Origin: Adiantum capillus-veneris
Lineage: Eukaryota; Streptophyta; Polypodiopsida; Polypodiales; Pteridaceae
Reading direction: 5' to 3'
Assembly (NCBI GenBank): GCA_014529385.2
Contig: CM043956.1
Coordinates: 63,244,620-63,308,619, forward strand
Length of the DNA: 64,000 nucleotides
The translations under genes and the position numbers were made by a program. This document shows, piece by piece, positions 32,270 through 42,933 of this stretch. Every line of letters starts with the position of its first letter. Position 1 is the stretch's first letter. The notes under the pieces are model-generated. The model was not told where the DNA came from. It saw only the letters and a program-made list of their open reading frames with translations, and searched no databases.

Positions 32270-32654
32270 ACTGTGGATGCACACAAAAGAGCAAAATAAC
32301 CTCCAAGAGATTCACAAATCTCCTCTCCAATCCAAGCAAAACTCTACACAAAATCTCTGCACAAAGCTAAGACAAGCTGCTTCCCAAAAGAACCGTTTAC
32401 GTGAAGAAAATCTGTCAAAAAGCACACCCTCTTGATCTAAACGCCTCCAAAAAGTAACTTCTACTACGCTGCTCAGAACAAAATTCTGAGGTCTCGAACG
32501 GCTTCAAAAGAGGGGGAAAACCCCAAGTCATCTTTTGAGAATACTCCCGGAACGTCGAGGATGCTCCCACGAGCAAATTTTTCGAAAACTGCCTGAAAAC
32601 TGCAATTGCGCGTGCGGACGCGAAAACGCAAGTAGAGGCTCTGGAAATCACCTC

Positions 32655-32666
32655 GCTCTGATACCA
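32655..32666 (-). promoter_or_regulatory. Copia 1 primer-binding site, tRNA-iMet
   Basis: GCTCTGATACCA on the plus strand is the complement of TGGTATCAGAGC, two bases inside the 5' LTR. Confidence 0.93.
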
Positions 32667-32668
32667 AT

Positions 32669-32947
32669 TGTTGAAGATGATGAAATAGGAAATAGAAGGA
32701 AGATAGCAACTCAGAGTAGGAAGAAGATGGAGAAGGAGAAGACACAGAGCTTGTGTACGATATCTCTGTAGTCTATCTGTCTGTATTAGAATAATAGAGT
32801 ATATACAAACTCAGAGCTACAAAGCTTATATGAGACCCTAAGAGATAAGGTGTCCTTTCACACCAGATGTCTAGGGGGAAAAACCCAATGGGAGAAAAGT
32901 GCCCCTGGTGAAGCGCGTATACACACTAACACTACTACATGTCTACA
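32669..32947 (-). repeat. Copia 1 5' LTR
   Basis: 279 bp, TGTTGAAG...GTCTACA in plus orientation, next to the primer-binding site and followed by TSD GGGAG. Confidence 0.92.
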
Positions 32948-33028
32948 GGGAGGGGGTAGGGGGTGGAAGGGGGAGACAACGAGAGAGAGACACACGCACA
33001 GAGGGAAGACAACACGAGAGAGGGGTGG

Positions 33029-33030
<2 letters not shown>

Positions 33031-33101
<71 letters not shown>

Positions 33102-34650
33102 GTCCTGGCTACTCCACTGGAGGGAGGGGCGGCAATGGGCGGTGGTGTTAGGAGTAAGGGTGGCACATGGTGGTAGTAAGTTAGCACCACTAACCACCAG
33201 TGGTGGGCTAGGGTGGTGGGTGGTGATGGTTGTTAACACTAGGTTGGTAATGGGACACTTTTATGTCCTGTTAAGTGACCATTTTCCTTGAATTATGTCA
33301 AGAGTTTCAAAATGGATTTTGAGGTGCTATCTATCTAGAAAGTTGTCTTATGAGCTGAAAAAAACTCGACATTTTTTTGGAATATCAATTCCATCTTTAA
33401 CCTTGTCCTTGCACAACATTTCACAACCTAAACTGTGTGAAAAAACGGGTCCTGATTTTGGCTTTTTTCAACTTTTTGCAACTATACCACTCTAGAATTC
33501 ATTTTCGTGAGGTCTATAATGCTAGAGATCTATCTTTAGTAGGCCTCAACATGTCCTAATGCTTCTAGGGAGAAATAAATATTAAAGTTGTAAGTTATGA
33601 CCAAATTACAAAAATTGTCAAATCCTGTTTTTTAGCCAATTTTAGCCCTTCTATGATTTTTTTGGTGGATTTCATGATATCCAAATGCATTTTTTATTTT
33701 CTATGTCGCATATTGTAACATAAAGCTAATATTCCTTGAGTTTTGGGGCACCTAATACCCTATTTTGCATAGTATACAACGATGGTTGATTTTTTCAATT
33801 ATAGAAGAAAACGAAACATTCTAGTATATCAAGTATAGCTTTTTCAATATTGTTAGTTTCTTGTGACAACTACATGCATTTTGTAGGTAGTAACCATATC
33901 TAGTCATAAGAATCAAATTTGGTTAGATATTGAATAGTTTCTATGGGATTCTACAACTCATAATGTTGAACCCATCTTTTTTATGTTTGTTGTATTTAGC
34001 ACTTCATCTTTGTCCCCAAGATTCCCCTTGGTAAGAGATGTATTATTCTTTTGACATGCTCCATGGCTCCTTATGAACATAAAGGACAATAGGGAACTAA
34101 GAAAACATGCATATATTATTTGTATTGAGTGTGGCTATAGAAACTTTGATGATAGGTTTGCAAAATGGTAAAAATTCAACTTTTTTGTACCTATTTATTT
34201 TGGCAAAACAAAAAATAGTGAGTGAGAAGCAATCATATGTTCTGATCACCAACCCATTGAAGTTAACTAGGGAATTTATCTCAAGTCCTACAAAAATCCC
34301 TAATCTTATTTTTATGCAACAAAACGTAAGAAATTACTGTTTTGATAAAAATGCATTGGTCCATCAACTTTGGAGGCTTGGTGTGACCAAAAGATGAGAA
34401 ATTTTACAAGTTTCTTATTTTTTCTATGTGTAGTAGGCCTTGAACTATAACCTCATGAAAGGATTTTACAAAATAAGTGGATCTACTATGGTTTTGGAGG
34501 TTTTTTTCAAAACCCTGAAAGGACACTTTTATGTCCTGTTAGGTTACTAACTTAGTGTTAAGGGGCGGCAATGGGAGGTAGTGGTGGTGGGATGAAAAAA
34601 ACAAAAGCTCGCTCCGTTGAGCTCGCTCCTTAACCGTCCCCAGTAAGAAG
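33031..34650 (+). repeat. Dispersed AGCTCGCTCC repeat, copy 3, interrupted
   Basis: Left part 33031-33236: GA array then TACTCCACTGGAGGGAGGGG and GGTGGCACATGGTGGTAGTA. Right part 34558-34650: GGGGCGGCAATGGGAGG, A-run and AGCTCGCTCC twice. The parts join to match copy 5 (40628-40907) once the 1.32-kb TIR element is removed. Confidence 0.8.
33237..34557. mobile_element. Non-autonomous TIR DNA transposon with TTAA at both ends
   Basis: 1321 bp. The left end CACTAGGTTGGTAA and right end (complement) CACTAAGTTAGTAA match at 12 of 14 positions. Both are flanked by TTAA (33233-33236 and 34558-34561). Just inside each end a short palindrome built on GGACA/TGTCC recurs (33252 and 34521). The interior is AT-rich without a transposase ORF. 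The TTAA duplication fits a piggyBac-like mechanism; the CACTA start resembles CACTA elements, but those make 3-bp duplications, which do not match here. The class is unsettled. Confidence 0.72.
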
Positions 34651-34720
34651 ATCAAAAAGCTTCTAGAGGTCAGTGTGATCGTGTCCACCGTAGGGAGGGA
34701 TATAGACGTTTCTCTCCTAC

Positions 34721-34970
34721 CACTACAAGAGGTTCCATGCACTTGTGATGGATGTAGCGACGAAAATACACGGGGATATTTTTCCCCCTCGACGTCGCTA
34801 AAAGCGTCGCAAAGAGAACGTTGCTATACGCGTTGCTATATAGCGGCGCGTATAGCCGCACTTATAGCGACACTTACAGTTTCCAATTTAGGGACGCTCA
34901 TAGAGAAACTGCAGAACCTAAAATAGAGACGCCTATAGCGACGCCCGAGAATCAATTTTTTTGGGTGGTA
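34721..34970 (+). mobile_element. CACTA-like terminus with subterminal TAGCGACG repeats
   Basis: CACTACAAGA at 34721 is the classic start of En/Spm-type ends. The next 240 bp hold many copies, in both orientations, of a GCGTCGCTA/TAGCGACGC motif, like the subterminal transposase-binding repeats of that class. The other end was not found; coding-like fragments at 37.8-38.3, 41.0-41.2 and 59.1-59.4 kb could belong to the same old element. Confidence 0.5.
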
Positions 34971-37620
34971 GGCCTGCCACCCATCAACCATATTGAATAT
35001 AAGGTTTCCAGAATAGATGCAAAACTGACAAAAGTATTTCAATGAAAGTGAATTGACAAAAGTAATACAATAACAAAATTATACACATCATAGGCAAAAT
35101 CACTTGATTGTTAAGCTTTGACCAAAATGTCCTAGTTACAACACAAGAAAAGATCGTGGGGACATACTTGAGAAAATACGTCGTTGACCAATAGTTACAA
35201 AAATGACATGCACAGGTCGTCTCATTATACATGCTATGAGAAAAGAAAACTAGTGTTATCCAGCTACGATTAGATTGACGTCATCTAATCCGATGTCTCA
35301 TCGCGTCCAAGCAATGTATCTGTCGAATTTTGCAAAAAAAAAAACAATAAGACTTTTTGTAAGTATAAACATATAATAACAAAACAATCAATTTTTTAGC
35401 TTATCACTAAAATACAACAAATGTAAGAGAGTAAAGTTAAATACTAACTAAGCCGGAGCGAGAACTGAGAATGTCTATAAAGGCATTTAAGCCCTTTCTG
35501 CCCGCATACTCGCGCTCGTATGGTGTGGGATCACGTCTTGTCATCGACCGCTCTTCAAAACATAAAAAGAATACGTTGTCGAGAAATTTGCGGTCTTGCC
35601 AGGAAAGCACCGGGCTTATGGCTTTGAGAGTTTGTGAGAGAACTCAACAAAAACTATATGAAGGAGTTAAACCATAGATGCCATGAAGACTAGGGTTTGG
35701 AAAGAAGTGCAATCAAAGAAGATTCACTCTTTCTCTCTTGCGCTCACACACACAAAGAAAGAACACAAAAGAGAATGTCAAAACAATACGAAAATGAAAA
35801 CATCAAGGCTATGGTCATATCGTATCATGGGTAATATGAAAGGGTTAATAGATGAGTTAATGGCATCCAATCTTGACTGACCAAATAGGCTACGAATTGT
35901 TCTTTGGAATTGTAGTTTTGTGCTTACCATAATATATATATTTTGTCTAGTGATTGGGATTAATTGTGTGTACAAATCTTCTTGGTTCATAGCAAGATAA
36001 CTACGCTTACGTCAAAAGAAAAGTTATAGTCTATGAGAGGTAGTATGATGGGATCCGGTGATAGAAGTATTTCATTAAGCCTTTCTGGGCCAAAGAGAAA
36101 CACTATACGTTGTTGAAAGTGTATTTTTCGGCTAATCCATACGTTAATTCTAATAGATCGTACAGAGTGAAAGCGATAGAAATGATCATCATGTGGGTTA
36201 TTCATCTAGGATAGTATGTGAGAAATGTAGATATGAGAGAAGTGAAGAAATGAGAAGTTTCCCTCCCAAGCCCTATTCTTGCACGTAGGCAATAAGGATA
36301 CTGCGGGGAGAGATGTACCTGTAGCAAAGAGAACCTAGAGAGGATGAATTACTAAGAATGAGAGAGATAGGTTTGGTTAAGGAGATACATATATATATGT
36401 TGGATTAGAGATGAAAATGAAAACAACAAGAAATCAAGAAAACATCAATGTAGAACACATCTTACTTGAAACCCTTCGGCACCATTATTGATGGGAGAGA
36501 GAAGAAGAGGGGAGAATTCAATGTTGATTGATACGCCAAGTACAACACCTTCTTTGATTAGAGTTGATCTTCCAAGGATAGCGTACAAGAATGGCTAATC
36601 TTCCTCTAGGAGAAAGTGTAGGCTTGGGCTTATGTTAATGGGGTTAAGTACAATTAGGCATTACTACTCACTCCCTCAAGAATTCCTCTCATCAATGGCT
36701 TGAATGCTTGAGTTCCTTCCAAGGAAGAAGAGGTCCCCTTTTATAGGTGAAGGAACCCCCAAGGGTTTACACAAGAAGAGAGGAGCCAGTGTGAACAGGA
36801 ATTGGAAAAGTTGGAAATGAGCTGCCCCTGCATGATGTGGCCAGATTGGGGTCCAGTATTTTGATCATATCTCCTCAACCGTGGCTCCAAATAAAAAAGT
36901 AAAAATATGGGCAAAAACTTCAGCTCATTAGCTACGATTTTCATTTTAAAATCGTTTTCCAGTTCGGATTGGAACCTTGTGTAAAAAATTCATCAAAATA
37001 GGGTCCATTTATGGCAGCAAAAGTCTTCATGTGATCTCCTTAGCCTAGACTTTCATTTAATTCCAAAGGACACCTTATGCCATATGAAAGCATGACATTG
37101 CTCCTTGACAAAGTTTTGTAATCATGTTTGCAATAATGCATTAAAATAAGTGTATCTTTGAAATCATGCTATCTAGTGTCCCACTAGGATTTGATTCTCT
37201 CCTAGTAGTTATTTAAAAAGAAATATAAGAAAAGTATAAAAAATACATAGAATATATATATATTGGAGTTTACCCTAGATATAGGATCTAGCTAGGGTGT
37301 GAAATGATAATGAAATAGTAGAAATAAAGAATCAATGCTTTTTGCCGCAAGTTAAAGAGGTGGAGCTATTGATGCTTTTCCCATAGTATTTTCTGATGGT
37401 AAAGTAAGGATATGTTACCCTTGAGAAAAATAATAGGATGAGATAGAATGCTTATTATTATACTTAAATATGCATATGTACACTATAGGAAATATAATTA
37501 TGTATCTAAAAAAATACAAGATAGATCTTGTAGCATGCGTTCCCACTATGTACATGTCACAGCACGACAACGTTATGTTAGAATTTAAAAGTACAATTAT
37601 CCATAACTACCAAACCTAAA
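34971..37620. other. AT-rich DNA, no firm gene; two tandem related 70-codon frames
   Basis: Open frames at 35778-35990 and 35987-36205 (minus) of 70 and 72 codons resemble each other: both contain LFG-x-x-RL, then ILP-x-I-x-Y-x-x-S-x-DV near the end. This points to a diverged tandem duplication, coding status unknown. The rest has nothing recognisable. Confidence 0.4.
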
Positions 37621-37776
37621 GGGCAATGGAAAAACACTTGCAAAGTCGGTCTCAAATGATGCCCATCTGCCGCTCCCTAAGTGGTGCGAGCTCCCTACCT
37701 CTACTCGTGCTTTGGCTGCCTCCTTTTGTTGCTTCCACTTGTCAGGATTCTCGCGCGCTGCTCACTTTGCATTCTT

Positions 37777-38331
37777 TCAATCTTCTTTGGCTAGCCAATC
37801 TGGCCTGTTCCACCCATGCTTTATTGGTTTTTGCACTTTAGAACGCTTGTGCTTGCAGTACTCGCGCATCCGAACCTTCATCATGTCTTCATTGAAGCGC
37901 TCATCCCGATTTGACACGGGGGACTCGTCATGCAGCATGCTGATGACTCTGTCTTTTAATTCATTTGTTGGCACTTCACTCCAAGTGTTTAGTATGTAGT
38001 GTCGAAACACCTGAGAGCAAAGGCCGTGCATGCGCGAGATCACCTTCTTGCTGTTGTCATCCAAGATGATGCTGTCTCTGATGTCGATCGAGTACGGCAA
38101 GCCCTCTCGCCTGTGACGCGTGAACCTGGGTGTCTCGGCAGGGGTCTTGAGTGGCGTCTCGATTGGGGTATGGACGACAAGTGTCTCCATTGGAGTCTGG
38201 GTCTCGAAGCGACGAGTGTCGAGTGGGGTGACTCCTGGAGGAGCAACGAGTGGTGTGTAGCCAAGAACGGCCGATCGTCGTGCAAAACTTGGAGTAGAGG
38301 GCGATGCCGTGGTTGGTGTGGGGGTGGGCAA
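37777..38331 (-). CDS. CACTA-associated protein-like ORF (Transposase_24-like), tentative
   Basis: 184 codons. The N-terminal half is Pro/Thr rich with TP-E-TP repeats (about residues 25-75). The C-terminal half is helical and basic: FRHYILNTWSEVPTNELKDRV then MREYCKHKRSKVQKPIKHGW. The pattern of W-x-x-(V/I)P followed by a basic K-R-S-K segment recalls the plant transposase-associated (Ptta/En/Spm-type) family. Its neighbours fit a CACTA element. I would not claim function; a host nuclear protein is possible. Confidence 0.35.
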   Translation of the reverse strand: MPTPTPTTASPSTPSFARRSAVLGYTPLVAPPGVTPLDTRRFETQTPMETLVVHTPIETPLKTPAETPRFTRHRREGLPYSIDIRDSIILDDNSKKVISRMHGLCSQVFRHYILNTWSEVPTNELKDRVISMLHDESPVSNRDERFNEDMMKVRMREYCKHKRSKVQKPIKHGWNRPDWLAKED

Positions 38332-38344
38332 AGAAGGGAAAGGA

Positions 38345-38623
38345 GTTAGGTCTTTGAGCGAGCTTCAGAGCGAGTTTTTTTTTTTTTTTGAGGGCCGCCC
38401 TCCCCATTTCTCCTTCCTCCTCTCGCCGCCCGTGTGCTTCCTCCTCTTCCCTTGCTCCTCCTCCTCAACCTCCTCTTTCAATATCCTCCCTCTCCTCCAC
38501 TTTCTCCCTCCATCTCCTCCTCTAGCAGGCCTAATTTCCTCCATTTCCTCCTCCAATCGCTCTCTCTCCATCTCCTCCTACCTTCCTCAAGGTCCTCTTC
38601 TCCTTCTCCCTTCTTCCCCTACT

Positions 38624-38657
<34 letters not shown>

Positions 38658-38690
38658 ACCCCTATCAAACCCTCCCTCCCTCCCTCCCTC

Positions 38691-38745
<55 letters not shown>

Positions 38746-38836
38746 ACCCTCTATTCCTCTCACTCTCCCTTTGTCTACCTATTACTCCCCTCTCCCACTT
38801 TCCTTCTCTTGCTCTCTCCAATCTCTATCGCTTTCT

Positions 38837-38898
<62 letters not shown>

Positions 38899-39026
38899 TG
38901 TCTCTCATTCTTTCTCTCCGTCTATCCTCTAACTCCTCTCTCCCCTCCCTCTCACTCTCTATCTCTCTCTGACTCTTTCCCTTTTCAGCTGTCTCTACCT
39001 TGTACATCTCTCTCGATATCCCTCTT

Positions 39027-39064
<38 letters not shown>
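38345..39064 (-). repeat. Dispersed AGCTCGCTCC repeat, copy 4, plus CT arrays and C29
   Basis: GTTAGGTCTTTGAGCGAGCT at 38346, T-run, GCCGCC, pyrimidine block to (CT)n at about 38627-38656, aligning with copy 2. It is followed by CT arrays, 29 C at 38837-38865, and further CT to 39064. Confidence 0.85.
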
Positions 39065-39069
<5 letters not shown>

Positions 39070-39735
39070 CTTTCACTACAACTCTGTCTCTAGCTCCATG
39101 TGACATAGGAGACATGTCCTGGGCTCTATTGGTACTCATTGTACCTACCAGTCTTGATCCAAAGCTGGTGTAAAGATGTGCATATGTGGCCAATAGCGCA
39201 TCGTATCCCATCAGATAAGTGGGTGTCCATGTATCAGGGCCTCATCTGAAAACCATCCTCAGTGAGTTGGAGACGATGTTCTCTATAGAAAGCCATATTT
39301 GTGCCCAGTTCCTGTGCCGGCTGTATCCAAGTCCTCATGGTGTCAAGCAAAGTCAAGTCTTGGCAAATGAGCCTGAATGATCTCAGATTGTGTAAGAGTC
39401 AGAGAGAGGGGGAAATCTATCCATGATGAACCCATTTCCCTGAAACCATGATGTCATATCTCCATACTAGCATGTTGTATCTCCCTGCATAGCTAAATGT
39501 AGAGAGAACTCAAGTGCTAGGCGCATATATCTATCTCTGGGGAGGTCCCATAAGCGATGTATAAAGGAGACTGATATGGTGAGTGCCTCAACCTCCATGT
39601 CTCTCCATCCCCACTAGTGTGACCCGACCTCCCATGATGGTCCAAAGAGGGGCCCCCATATCTGAACTCCATAGAGTAATGCGGAGGCCACCAAGGTGTC
39701 AAAAAGCCAGAGCTTCATCCGAGCCTCTGAAACTA
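39070..39735 (-). pseudogene. LINE ORF2 C-terminal fragment flanked by microsatellites
   Basis: Minus-strand translation near 39720 gives LWLFDTLVASALLYGVQIWGP, matching LFDALVTPVLLYGVEVWGG in the intact LINE ORF2. After frame changes WDLPRDRYMRLALEF follows, a plausible continuation. It is bounded by (GA)n at 39739 and (CT)n ending at 39064. It is too diverged to be the same subfamily as the 3.8-8.4 kb copy. Confidence 0.6.
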
Positions 39736-39774
<39 letters not shown>

Positions 39775-39857
39775 AGGCGTTGTTGTAATGAAAGCGGGAG
39801 AGAGACTTCTTACGACGAAAGCTAGAGAGAATCACTTTCTAGAAAGAAACGGAAAAG

Positions 39858-39899
39858 AGAACCAAGCACTAGCGATGTCGCTATTGCTCGGTTCTCTTT
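39858..39899. repeat. Near-perfect 42-bp palindrome
   Basis: AGAGAACC at the left mirrors GGTTCTCT at the right, with AGCACTAGCGA/TCGCTATTGCT pairing between and few mismatches. It shares the GCACTAG core of the 15954 hairpin. Confidence 0.75.
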
Positions 39900-40330
39900 T
39901 TTTTTATGCGAGTTTTTTTACGCAAGCTGAGTCTATCGCTAGTTGTGAACGATTTTTTTTAACGCTAGCTCATGGACTATCTCATTGCAATCGTAGGCGC
40001 CTACTACTGCTCCAATCAAGCCTGCAAAAATTGCCTGCCAGGCTGCAATCTTACACCTCCTTGCTAGACTCTCTGCAAGTCTGGCACGCCAGACTTCACG
40101 ACAAGAATTAAGGAGCCTGAGTTTGAGCATGCTCATAAGATCTTACTCCTCAACCCTGCATCCGGTTGCAGCAGGCTTCTGTATAACCCCTTCCTTCTTT
40201 GCCTTGGGCTAGGCCAAGACTGATTCAGGAACATTGTGCTCTACAAATAAGGCCTCTCTTGCCCCGCTTGGCGATCAGGCCTACAATCTTACACTCACTT
40301 GTTTGGCGACCTCCTTTAGAACCTGCGTGG

Positions 40331-40441
<111 letters not shown>

Positions 40442-40569
40442 GAAGAAGAAGAGAATCTTAATGTCGTAGGAAACTATCCCAAGAGATATTAAAGATCTAT
40501 TCGACGAGGAAAGCTGAACTCAATATCTTTTATTCAAGAGGGAAATGGCATAACCAATCTACCACACTT

Positions 40570-40907
<338 letters not shown>

Positions 40908-40929
40908 GGAAGGAGAAGGTAAGGAGCCT

Positions 40930-41196
40930 CAACGACTACAAGAAGGGGGGGTCGAAGCATCAGTGGTGGCTCCTCCACATCAACCGCCACCACCACCACT
41001 AAAGCATCGACGGCTAGAAGAGTGTGTAGATCGTCTAGTCGACACCGAACTCTCGAAGCGCGCTGATCGCTCTGAAGCAGAGGGAGACATTGAAGGTGTG
41101 GAACGACTGGACGGTGCTCTAGAGCGATGATAGTCCTCATATCACCTCCTTTGCTCGGGGTCCAAAAAAGAAAACAACTGATCATCATCCATACCT
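40930..41196 (-). pseudogene. Ser-rich exon-like fragment, possibly CACTA-derived
   Basis: After a CAG acceptor near 41196 the minus strand reads MDDDQLFSFLDPEQ, a TGA, then a Ser/Arg-rich stretch with SSRSTPSMSPSAS. The TGA may be a decayed CGA. Low-complexity Ser/Pro leaders precede the conserved part in CACTA-associated proteins, but this is inference. Confidence 0.3.
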
Positions 41197-41433
41197 GCAT
41201 AAAATACACGAACATTAAATCTTAATGGTGAATGGAGAAGAAAATATGAACAAGTTATAATTTGATTAATCACAATTTAAATTTCACAAATATAGCATAG
41301 AGACAAGAATGGACAAAACTCCACGTGAATACAATATATATTATTGTTGGAATTAGGGTTGCAGAGAAACACACACAGCTTGGAGAAGACAAAGGAAGCT
41401 CAAGGCACACAATAGAGAGTGTGTTACTTAGTG

Positions 41434-42391
41434 TGTTGACCGTTGGGTCAACAACACAACATAACTCAAGTTTCGTACCAAAGTCTTATCTTTTGTGAGT
41501 TATGAAATGCTGCGGATTATGGCTATAAACGTCATTTGTAATGAGTAGTTATTCTAGTTTCAAAAGCCGGGGTGCAATGGCACTTCCAGATTGTAAATAC
41601 AAAGACATTTGACCCTTTCAACCCCATTTTTGGTTAAACCTAAGGTAGCCTTAGTATATAAGGTACTTAGGTCATTTTGTAAAGAAGACTTTTATCATAA
41701 TCAAAACTTTAGCGCTGCCGTCTACTGTGTGTCAGAGAGAAAGAGAGCGAGCGTGAGCTTCATCCTCTCGCTACGCCTGGCTCGCTCAACACATTGGAGA
41801 TCCGACTGCACCATTGCTGTAGGCTTGAGGAGAGCTACGCGACAACGCCAAGCATTCCACGCGAGACGAAGTGCACACGCCGACGCATCTATGAGCTATT
41901 TGTGGCCGTAAGTGTATCAAACGATGTTTGTTTTCTGCGTGCTAGTAGTCTATAGAATCATGGCGACATAAGCTACGCATAGGTACTCATAAATTTCAGT
42001 TTCGGGCACTTTCAAAATTCGGCTCTGTCATCCTACGCGTTTTCTGCAGATGGGTTTAGAGTGAGGGTTTTGAGTGTAGAAGCTTAGGGATAGGTGTATC
42101 CTAGTGAGGAGATGGTGTTCCTTAAGTTTTGTACGAATCTGGCATGATTAGGCGAGTTACCTTTAGTATGTGTGTATGTGGCTAGGTGGTGTAGTTGAGA
42201 GCAGTGAGGTTCTTGATTGTGGTTTAGTTGGCCTTCCTAAGTGTTGTATGTGTAGGATGGTCTCAGCCTGACAAGCTTAAGAGATTTCCTCTGTGTGCCT
42301 ATCGTGTCATCTGTGTCCTCGATTGACATTATGTTGATCTAGGTAGTGTTTGCATGCACTTCATGGGTGTGTGAGTCGCTCCCGTCCAACA
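41434..42391 (+). repeat. 5' LTR of the 13.2-kb element
   Basis: Starts TGTTGACCG, ends GTCCAACA. TATATAAGG at about 41657 is a likely TATA box; the right LTR reads TATGTAAGG there. CATCCTACGCGT, a half-site of the leader palindrome, is at 42029-42040. Confidence 0.93.
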
Positions 42392-42392
42392 T

Positions 42393-42410
42393 TGGCGCCA
42401 TTGCTGGGGA
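42393..42410 (+). promoter_or_regulatory. Primer-binding site of the 13.2-kb element
   Basis: TGGCGCCATTGCTGGGGA starts one base after the LTR. It resembles the TGGCGCCGTTGCCGGGGA site of Tat/Athila-lineage elements; the exact tRNA is not assigned. Confidence 0.75.
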
Positions 42411-42933
42411 CACAAGGACCTTAGTAGGTTTTCTACTAAGACTCGTGTGATGGTTGCTTGATTTAGTTTCGGCTAAAGAAAGCATTTTTCTTAAGTGGAT
42501 CCGGAAGAGGATATTCCGCGATCAAGTGGATAGCCAGGAAGCGTGTGTCTTGCCGAGGGTTTGCGACTAGATAGGTTTAGTTAGGATATGTGGATTAGAG
42601 TAGTTGTTGGTGGTCGAGTGATTTGTGAGGTGATAAAAGCGTTTACTAGTCCGTGTGTGGCAGTGAAGCGTTTTTCTACTCATAGATGCAAAACCCCATA
42701 TGATTTGTAGGAGTAGCTTTAGGTAAGTGATCCGATTCTGATCTAGAGCTATTCATCACTGAATTATTTGCTAAAGTGCTTGATTGCATTTGAATCACGG
42801 AAAAGTGTGCTTTTGAGGGTAAAAATGCATTAAACAAGCTTTTGTGGATATTTTTGTATGACTGACTGATGCTGTGCATATAAAAGAGCATTTGCAAGGG
42901 TTCTGTGAAGAAAACCTGCAATTCTGTAAACAT

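Larger units (their letters stand above)
27266..32947 (-). mobile_element. Ty1/copia element 1, integrase-deleted, split by a gypsy solo LTR
   Basis: Minus strand. LTRs at 32669-32947 (5') and 27266-27547 (3'), TSD GGGAG at 27261-27265 and 32948-32952, tRNA-Met primer site at 32655-32666. Gag and protease are followed directly by RT: the whole integrase region is missing at a junction near 31010-31025. RT is interrupted at 28961-30631 by a solo LTR of the gypsy family. The 3' LTR junction is triplicated. Its spread must have used proteins from another element, unless the deletion came after insertion. Confidence 0.93.

Noticed and set aside
33237-34557. Classical CACTA element, from its CACTA start
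   Set aside because: The flanks do not give a 3-bp duplication; only TTAA matches on both sides, and the ends lack subterminal repeats.
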